Of a stretch of 64,000 bases of DNA, positions 58,426 to 64,000 are shown piece by piece. The position numbers and the translations under genes are program-made. The notes under the pieces were generated by a model. The model did no database searches and was not told the DNA's origin. It saw nothing but the letters and a program-made list of their open reading frames with translations. Location: contig OX044363.1 of NCBI GenBank assembly GCA_943846685.1, forward strand, positions 786,001-850,000. Direction: 5' to 3'. Positions within the stretch are counted from its first letter, which is position 1; every line of letters begins with the position of its first letter. Source of the DNA: an uncultured Pseudomonadales bacterium. GTDB lineage: Bacteria; Pseudomonadota; Gammaproteobacteria; Pseudomonadales; Porticoccaceae.

Positions 58426-59583
58426 ATGAAAAAGTTAAATTTATTGCTCAGTGCGCTAGTTTGCGCATTCTTAGTCTCAGGTTGTAGCTGGTTTGGTGGC
58501 GACGACGAAGATGCTGAGATCAAGCCCGCAGAACTGGTTAAATTTGATCAGCAACTAACCCTCAAGAAACAGTGGACGGTGAATATAGGCGCGAGCAATA
58601 AAGATTTTTGGAACAGCCTGCGACCTGTTGCTAGCTCTGAGCTAGTTTTTGCCGCTGATCATGAAGGTGAGATTAGCGCGATTGATTTAGCTACAGGCGA
58701 GCGCCGTTGGAGTACTGAGCTGGACGTTCTAGTTTCCGGTGGTGTTGGTTACGGCTCTGGTCTGGTTATGGTCGGTACTATCGAGGGTCAGGTCTATGCC
58801 CTCAATGCAGACGACGGCACTATCGCCTGGACTAGCACTGTCAGCTCGGAGATTCTTTCAAGCCCACAGAGCAATGGTCAGGTTGTGGTGGTTCAGACTA
58901 TCGACAATAAACTCTTCGCCTTTAATGCCGCCGATGGTTCCGCTATCTGGCAGCATGAAGATACTGCGCCACTGTTGAGTGTGCGCGGCACCAGCTCATC
59001 TGTTATTACCGAGAAAATGGTCTTAAGCGGTTTTGATTCAGGAAAGCTGATCGCCTTTAACCCGGAAAATGGCTCACTAATTTGGGAAGCACGACTGGCA
59101 CTGCCCAAGGGTCGCACAGATCTCGAGCGTATGGTTGATCTCGATGGTTCTCCGCTATTGGTTGGCGATGTTATTTACGCGGTAACCTATCAGGGAAGAC
59201 TGGGTGCGCTCGCGCGCGGTACCGGTCGCAGTCTGTGGTTTCAGGACAGCAACTCCCATCAGGCACCAGCTTACAGTCTCGAACAGGTCTATGTCAGCGA
59301 AGCCGACAGCACCGTTCGCGCCTTTCGTGCCGGTAGTGGCCAGGTTATCTGGAGCAACGAAGATTTGTTTTTACGCCGTGTAACCGGCCCGGCAAAACTT
59401 GGTGGCAGTATTGCCGTCGCCGATGCTGAAGGCTATCTACATCTGCTCGATCCGGTTGATGGCCGCTTTGTTGCCCGCACCAAAGTACATGGCAGCGGGG
59501 TAAGCGCGCCGATGCTAACAGTGGCTGATACACTGATAGTTCAGTCTAATAATGGCTCATTGAGCGCATTTAAAATTCAGTAG
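58426..59583 (+). CDS. bamB: Outer-membrane assembly lipoprotein BamB
   Basis: 385 residues (E. coli 392). Lipobox VSGC at C20, then an eight-bladed beta-propeller with PQQ-type repeats (AIDLATGERRW, ALNADDGTIAWTSTVSSEILSSP, AFNAADGSAIWQHE, AFNPENGSLIWEARLALPKGRTDLERMVDLDGSPL). Part of the BAM complex that folds outer-membrane proteins. Followed by an intrinsic terminator. Confidence 0.96.
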   Translation: MKKLNLLLSALVCAFLVSGCSWFGGDDEDAEIKPAELVKFDQQLTLKKQWTVNIGASNKDFWNSLRPVASSELVFAADHEGEISAIDLATGERRWSTELDVLVSGGVGYGSGLVMVGTIEGQVYALNADDGTIAWTSTVSSEILSSPQSNGQVVVVQTIDNKLFAFNAADGSAIWQHEDTAPLLSVRGTSSSVITEKMVLSGFDSGKLIAFNPENGSLIWEARLALPKGRTDLERMVDLDGSPLLVGDVIYAVTYQGRLGALARGTGRSLWFQDSNSHQAPAYSLEQVYVSEADSTVRAFRAGSGQVIWSNEDLFLRRVTGPAKLGGSIAVADAEGYLHLLDPVDGRFVARTKVHGSGVSAPMLTVADTLIVQSNNGSLSAFKIQ

Positions 59584-59608
59584 CGATTAATCGCACTATT
59601 TACAGTAG

Positions 59609-59640
59609 AATGCCGCAATTGAAACCTGCGGCATTTTTTT
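59609..59640 (+). terminator. Intrinsic terminator after bamB
   Basis: AATGCCGCA (59609-59617) pairs with TGCGGCATT (59627-59635), 9-nt loop, T-tract to 59640. It ends 6 bp before the der start, so der must have its own promoter or rely on read-through. Confidence 0.88.
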
Positions 59641-59646
59641 ATCCCT

Positions 59647-61062
59647 ATGATTCCTGTTATCGCCCTTGTGGGCCGTCCCAACGTTGGTAAATCAACACTC
59701 TTTAATCGACTCACACGCAGCCGCGACGCGCTGGTGGCCAACTATTCTGGCCTGACCCGTGATCGCAAATACGGTGATGGTGAGATGTTTGATCGCCGCT
59801 TTATGGTGATTGATACCGGTGGTATCAGCGGTGAAGAAGAAGGCATTGATGTGGGCATGGCCGAGCAGTCGCTGCTGGCCATGGATGAAGCGGATATCGT
59901 ACTGTTTATTGTCGACTGCCGGTCAGGCATTATTGGTGCAGACTATATGATCGCCGAGAAGCTGCGCCAGAAGAACCGCAAGGTCTATCTGGTGGCGAAC
60001 AAGATTGATGGTTTGGACCCCGCTGAGGCGTTGGCTGATTTTTATCAGCTCGGTTTCTCCGGTATGTTCCCGACCACGGCTACCCATGGTCGCGGTGTTA
60101 AGTCGATGATGGAAGAGTTGCTGGAGCCCTATCCAGAATACGTTGAGCCTGATAATAGTGGTTTAAACGGCATTAAGATCGGTATTGTTGGCCGTCCCAA
60201 TGTGGGTAAGTCGACGTTGGTCAATCGCCTACTCGGTGAAGACCGGGTAGTGGTTTACGATGAGGCGGGTACTACTCGTGATAGTGTTTATATCGATTAT
60301 GAACGTCATGGTAAAAACTATACGTTGATAGACACTGCGGGTATCCGCAAGCGTAAAAACATTAAGTTGGCGATCGAGAAATTTTCGATTGTTAAGACCT
60401 TGCAGGCTATTGATGACGCCAATGTCGTGGTGTTGATGGTCGATGCTCAGGAAGGACTAGTAGAGCAGGATATGCACCTAATGGGTTCAGTGATTGATGC
60501 TGGTCGCGGTCTGGTGGTGGGCATCAATAAATGGGATGGTCTAGATCCGGAAAAGCGCGAGAAGATTAAGGCGGATATTAAGCGTCGTCTGCGTTTTGCC
60601 GAGTTTGCCGATGTGCACTTTATTTCGGCTCTTCATGGTACTGGTGTGGGCAATCTCTATGACTCCATTGAAAATGCTTACCGAGCGGCTACAGACGCGC
60701 TGAGTACTTCGCGTCTAACCAAAGTGCTTGAAGGCGCGGTGGAAGAACACCAGCCACCGATGGTCCACGGCCGTAGAATCAAATTGCGTTTTGCCCATGC
60801 TGGTGGTCGCAATCCTCCGGTGATTATTATTCACGGTAATCAGACCGATTCTGTGCCTGCTCAGTACACCCGTTATCTGGAGAAGATTTTCCGTCGTGAG
60901 TTGGGTTTGCACGGTACGCCGGTCAAGGTTGAATTCCGTACTTCGGAGAACCCTTATAGCAAGGCTAAGCCGGATACCAAGCCGACCTTTAAGCGCAAGC
61001 CGGTGACTAAGTTTAGTAAGCGCAACGAAGCGAAAAACCCTAAGAATACTAAAAAGCGATAA
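59647..61062 (+). CDS. der: Ribosome-associated GTPase Der (EngA)
   Basis: 471 residues (E. coli 490). Two GTPase domains in tandem, each with GRPNVGKST (near residues 8 and 180), DTAGI/DTGGI and NKxDG motifs, and a C-terminal KH-like domain ([49 protein letters not shown]). Needed for 50S assembly. Lys-rich tail. The stop codon lies inside a perfect hairpin. Confidence 0.96.
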   Translation: MIPVIALVGRPNVGKSTLFNRLTRSRDALVANYSGLTRDRKYGDGEMFDRRFMVIDTGGISGEEEGIDVGMAEQSLLAMDEADIVLFIVDCRSGIIGADYMIAEKLRQKNRKVYLVANKIDGLDPAEALADFYQLGFSGMFPTTATHGRGVKSMMEELLEPYPEYVEPDNSGLNGIKIGIVGRPNVGKSTLVNRLLGEDRVVVYDEAGTTRDSVYIDYERHGKNYTLIDTAGIRKRKNIKLAIEKFSIVKTLQAIDDANVVVLMVDAQEGLVEQDMHLMGSVIDAGRGLVVGINKWDGLDPEKREKIKADIKRRLRFAEFADVHFISALHGTGVGNLYDSIENAYRAATDALSTSRLTKVLEGAVEEHQPPMVHGRRIKLRFAHAGGRNPPVIIIHGNQTDSVPAQYTRYLEKIFRRELGLHGTPVKVEFRTSENPYSKAKPDTKPTFKRKPVTKFSKRNEAKNPKNTKKR

Positions 61063-61085
61063 TCTAGGCATAGCCTAGATTATCG
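61057..61085. other. Perfect 13-bp inverted repeat over the der stop codon
   Basis: CGATAATCTAGGC and GCCTAGATTATCG are fully complementary around the 3-nt loop ATA. The der TAA (61060-61062) sits in the left arm. No T-tract follows on either strand. Confidence 0.85.
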
Positions 61086-61095
61086 TCCTGAGCCG

Positions 61096-61246
61096 CGCAG
61101 CGGCGAAGGACCCCGTCCGTGAAACTCGCAGCGGCGAAGGACCCCGTCCGTGAACTCGCAGCGGCGAAGGACCCCGTCCGTGAAACTCGCAGCGGCGAAG
61201 GACCCCGTCCGTGAAACGCATAGCGGCGAAGAACCCCGTCCGTGAC
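61096..61246. repeat. ~30-bp tandem repeat, five copies
   Basis: Units start at 61096, 61127, 61157, 61188 and 61217 (lengths 31, 30, 31, 29 and about 30). Core CAGCGGCGAAGGACCCCGTC. The first four are nearly identical and the fifth has several changes. No spacers. Confidence 0.95.
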
Positions 61247-61379
61247 GCGCTCTGAACTATCGACGTGAAACCTAGAGTAGCAAAGAACCTCAAGCAGATC
61301 CTTCACTACGTTCAGGATGACAATCTTTTTGTCATTTCGGCCGAAGGGAGAAATCTCCAAGAGATCCTTCGGCTTCGCT

Positions 61380-61526
61380 CAGGATGACAGGAAAGGAGTT
61401 CAGGATGACAGGAAAGGAGTTCAGGATGACAGGAAAGGAGTTCAGGATGACAGGAAAGGAGTTCAGAATGACAGGAAAGGAGTTCAGGATGACAGGAAAG
61501 GAGTTCAGGATGACAGGAAAGGAAGT
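61380..61526. repeat. 21-bp tandem repeat, seven copies
   Basis: Units start at 61380, 61401, 61422, 61443, 61464, 61485 and 61506; core CAGGATGACAGGAAAGGAGT. Only the fifth (G to A) and the seventh (one extra base at its end) differ. The unit is one arm end of the dispersed GTCATCC family. Confidence 0.96.
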
Positions 61527-61552
61527 CCAGGATAACAATAAATAAAGGAGCC

Positions 61553-62911
61553 TTAGTCCGAGCTCTGCAAAGTTCTTTCCGTAGTCCCATCCACAGTAAA
61601 GCAAATCTCACCATCCACCATCTGACTTTTCAGCTTATCGCCAGCACTAACCCCTGCCACAGTCTTAACCACAGTCCCCCGATCATCACGAATAATCGAA
61701 TAACCACGCCCAAGAGTCTTTAGCGGGCTCACCGTATCTAGCAGATGCATAGCCTGAGCAGTCTTAATCTTCTTTGTCTCAAGCTTCTGAACAATACCCC
61801 GTGACATCCGCTTAAGATACTCAGCCACCAACTGCTGACGGTTAACAATGGCATCGGCTGGATGCACCCGCGACAATTTATCCTGAACAGTATCCATCTG
61901 GTAACGCTGTTGCTGTAACTTACTGTTGATAGCGCGGCGCAGACGGATATCCAAATGATCCAGATGCTGTGCCTGTTCCTGCAGTTTACGCCCCGGGTGT
62001 TGCAGGCGTTTGTGTAGATTGGTGATCTGTTGGCGCAGCTGCTGGGTTGTTCTGGCCATAGCTTCGGCGAGCAGCAGTTCAAAGCCCTCAAACTGATTGA
62101 GCATATCCTCGCCATCGGGACTGATTAGCTCAGCCGCCGCAGAAGGGGTGGGCGCACGCAGATCGGCGACAAAGTCAGCGATGGTAAAATCGATCTCATG
62201 GCCAACGGCGCTAATAATAGGAATCTCGCTGGTAAATATCGCTCTGGCTACCGACTCTTCATTAAAAGGCCAGAGATCTTCCAGAGAGCCACCACCGCGA
62301 CCGCAAATGATTGCATCACATTGACTCACCTGAGCTGTTTTAAGGGCCTCAACAATTTGCCCGGCAGCTTGCTCACCCTGAACTGCGGTGGGAAAGATAC
62401 TGACTTTAATCGACGGAAAGCGGCGCTTGAGCACGGAGAGAATATCTTTTACCGCAGCACCAGTAGGCGAAGTAATAACACCTATATGACTCACGGATTC
62501 GGGCATTGGCTGCTTATGACTGGCCTCAAATAGACCTTCACTGGCAAGTTTCTGTTTAAGCTCATCAAACTGCCGTTGCAGCGCGCCAAACCCGGCTTCT
62601 TCCATATGCTCGATAATCAGCTGATAGTCGCCGCGGCCCTCATAGAGTCCCACCCGTCCACGCACCAATACCTGGGTACCATTGCCCGGTTTAAAATTGA
62701 CGCGCATATTGCTGTTGCGAAACATCGCGCAGCGAACCTGAGCCTGACCGTCTTTTAGGGTCAAATACCAGTGGCCAGAGGCGGGGCGCGCAAAGTTGGA
62801 TATTTCGCCCTCCACCCAGAGCATGGGAAGCTGGGTTTCGAGCAGATGGCGAACGCTTCTATTGAGTTCGCTGACGCTAAATATTTGGCGGTCGCCGGGA
62901 TTAGAATTCAT
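61553..62911 (-). CDS. xseA: Exodeoxyribonuclease VII large subunit
   Basis: 452 residues (E. coli 456). N-terminal OB fold (VSELNRSVRHLLETQLPMLWVEGEISNFARPASGHWYLTLKDGQAQVRCAMF), catalytic core (VGVITSPTGAAVKDILSVLKRRFP as IGVITSPTGAAVKDIL, DAIICGRGGGSLEDLWPFNEESVARAIFTSEIPIISAVGHEIDFTIADFVADLRAPTPSAAAEL), then a long coiled-coil region that binds XseB, and a C-terminal LGRGYSI motif. Degrades single-stranded DNA. Divergent from guaB. Confidence 0.96.
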   Translation of the reverse strand: MNSNPGDRQIFSVSELNRSVRHLLETQLPMLWVEGEISNFARPASGHWYLTLKDGQAQVRCAMFRNSNMRVNFKPGNGTQVLVRGRVGLYEGRGDYQLIIEHMEEAGFGALQRQFDELKQKLASEGLFEASHKQPMPESVSHIGVITSPTGAAVKDILSVLKRRFPSIKVSIFPTAVQGEQAAGQIVEALKTAQVSQCDAIICGRGGGSLEDLWPFNEESVARAIFTSEIPIISAVGHEIDFTIADFVADLRAPTPSAAAELISPDGEDMLNQFEGFELLLAEAMARTTQQLRQQITNLHKRLQHPGRKLQEQAQHLDHLDIRLRRAINSKLQQQRYQMDTVQDKLSRVHPADAIVNRQQLVAEYLKRMSRGIVQKLETKKIKTAQAMHLLDTVSPLKTLGRGYSIIRDDRGTVVKTVAGVSAGDKLKSQMVDGEICFTVDGTTERTLQSSD

Positions 62912-63064
62912 GCTGCCATTGTAGAGATAAAACTGTCGCTATATAAGCAGTTTTACCCGCAAAGGCAGAGCTGTGGAGGGGATAAATAGTTGTTTCCTTA
63001 CATCGGTGGCTGATTTATAATGCGCCGCTTACTTTTTAAACCCTCATTGAGGTAAGCGTCCCTT

Positions 63065-64000
63065 ATGTTACGCATTTCTCACGAAGCTCTAACCTTTGAC
63101 GATGTACTTCTGGTACCCGGCTATTCAGAGGTAACGGCGAAAGATGTTACTACAAGCTCTCAGCTGACTCGTGGTATCACCATGAATATCCCACTGGTCT
63201 CAGCGGCTATGGATACAGTTACTGAATCTCGTCTGGCAATTGCTATTGCTCAGGAAGGCGGGGTGGGTATTGTCCACAAGAGCATGACTATCGAGCAGCA
63301 GGCTAAAGAAGTCTGGGCTGTTAAAAAATATGAAAGTGGCGTGGTTAAAAACCCGTTTACTCTTCAGGGAACTGCAACTCTAGCTGATCTTCACGCCTTT
63401 ACTGAAGCCAATAATATCTCCGGTGTACCGATTCTGGATAAGAATAACCTGATTGGTATTGTTACCCGTCGCGATGTTCGCTTTGCCTCAGATATGGCTG
63501 CACCTGTTACTTCGGTAATGACACCGAAAGAGCGTCTGGTGACCGTTAAAGAGGGTGCCGAGCCCGATGAAGTGCGCGCTCTACTGCACAAAAACCGTAT
63601 TGAAAAAGTATTGGTTGTAAATGATGACTTTGAGCTTAAGGGTCTGATTACCGTAACCGATATCGATAAAGCCGAGCAGTACCCCAATGCCTGTAAAGAT
63701 GATCAGGGCCGACTACGTGTTGGTGCGTCAATTGGTGTTGGTGAGGGTACCGATGAGCGCATTCGCGCTCTGGTAGCTGCTGGTGTCGATGTATTGGTCG
63801 TTGATACAGCCCACGGCCATTCGAAAAATGTTCTCGACCGCGTGCGCTGGATTAAAGATAACTATCCTGAAGTTCAGGTTATCGGTGGCAATGTGGCAAC
63901 AGGCAGTGGCGCTAAAGCCCTAGCTGATGCCGGTGCCGATGGCGTAAAGGTTGGTATTGGTCCAGGTTCTATCTGTACTACTCGAATTGTGACTGGTATT
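63065..64000 (+). CDS. guaB: IMP dehydrogenase, 3' end cut by window edge
   Basis: 312 codons visible of about 489. Oxidises IMP to XMP, the first step towards GMP. TIM-barrel start [22 protein letters not shown], two CBS domains (about 90-205: [23 protein letters not shown]), then [15 protein letters not shown] and the catalytic-Cys loop GPGSICTTR just before the window end. TGAGGTAAG precedes the ATG. No riboswitch was recognised in the 153-bp gap with xseA. Confidence 0.97.
   Translation, partial: MLRISHEALTFDDVLLVPGYSEVTAKDVTTSSQLTRGITMNIPLVSAAMDTVTESRLAIAIAQEGGVGIVHKSMTIEQQAKEVWAVKKYESGVVKNPFTLQGTATLADLHAFTEANNISGVPILDKNNLIGIVTRRDVRFASDMAAPVTSVMTPKERLVTVKEGAEPDEVRALLHKNRIEKVLVVNDDFELKGLITVTDIDKAEQYPNACKDDQGRLRVGASIGVGEGTDERIRALVAAGVDVLVVDTAHGHSKNVLDRVRWIKDNYPEVQVIGGNVATGSGAKALADAGADGVKVGIGPGSICTTRIVTGI

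Larger units (their letters stand above)
61063..61552. repeat. Repeat field between der and xseA
   Basis: A 490-bp gap filled with repeats. After the hairpin at 61057 come five ~30-bp tandem copies (61096-61246). A mixed unit of the GTCATCC family follows at about 61299-61390 (GATCCTTCACTACGTTCAGGATGACA and TGTCATTTCGGCCGAAGG arms facing GATCCTTCGGCTTCGCTCAGGATGACAG). Then seven 21-bp tandem copies (61380-61526). Open frames across it on both strands are repeat translations, not genes. Confidence 0.92.

Noticed and set aside
61096..61246. Possible CRISPR array
   Set aside because: The ~30-bp units follow each other directly, without spacers, and no cas gene is in the window.
61312..61614. 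Open frames over the repeat field on both strands
   Set aside because: They translate the 21-bp array (QDDRKGV or SCHPELL repeats) and have no start site or independent support.

Overview
The window looks like chromosomal DNA of a marine gammaproteobacterium, most likely from the Cellvibrionales / SAR92-OM60 neighbourhood. This is inferred from Pseudomonas-like gene order (argG/pyrC, mrp|metG-rnfABCDGE, purMN with DUF2066-hda, arsC-wrbA-DUF2069, suhB|trmJ-iscRSUA-hscBA-fdx-iscX, ndk-rlmN-pilF-ispG-hisS-yfgM-bamB-der, xseA|guaB), from a sodium/proton-pumping Rnf complex, and from several families common in marine heterotrophs (DUF3604, HupE/UreJ). No phylogenetic calculation was possible. There is no rRNA, tRNA, prophage, insertion sequence or CRISPR array.

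Layout. 1-5.5 kb: pyrC (cut by the left edge), a formyltransferase, argG with a clear terminator, and a stand-alone molybdopterin oxidoreductase. 5.5-12.9 kb: an accessory stretch with a protein made of two copies of an unrecognised domain, an OsmC protein, an MscS channel, cbpA-cbpM, a VOC protein and a secreted M4-like protease in AT-richer DNA. 12.9-22.4 kb, minus strand: metG, rnfABCDGE and a thiamine-diphosphate enzyme. 22.5-31 kb: mrp, a lipoprotein with a duplicated domain, dcd, then purM-purN-DUF3108-DUF3014 divergent from DUF2066-hda. 31-38.8 kb: sppA, DUF2069, wrbA, arsC, a yihY and a tlpA-like gene that both carry apparent frameshifts, an AraC-methyltransferase fusion and an amino-acid permease. 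38.9-43.3 kb: a small membrane protein followed by DUF3604, a parvulin and a HupE/UreJ membrane protein. 43.3-52.6 kb: suhB, trmJ, the complete isc operon under a promoter with two adjoining IscR-type sites, and a GGDEF/EAL protein. 52.7-64 kb: ndk to der, a large repeat field, xseA and the first 312 codons of guaB.

The genes are mostly housekeeping: nucleotide synthesis (pyrC, purM, purN, dcd, ndk, guaB), Fe-S cluster assembly (isc, mrp) with many Fe-S clients in the same window (rnfB, rnfC, rlmN, ispG, the molybdoenzyme, fdx), translation (metG, hisS, trmJ, rlmN, der), and envelope biogenesis (bamB, pilF, sppA).

The most unusual layer is repeat DNA rather than a gene cluster. First, a family of imperfect inverted repeats with arms near 28 bp (arms beginning GTCATCC and ending ATGACA) sits in at least five gene gaps. 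Second, next to one of these, between der and xseA, an arm has been expanded into five copies of a ~30-bp unit and seven copies of a 21-bp unit. Third, 12-15-bp variant tandem arrays occur both between genes and in frame inside genes, twice in the same thiamine-diphosphate enzyme gene. The best candidate for an undescribed protein system is the DUF3604 - parvulin - HupE/UreJ cluster.
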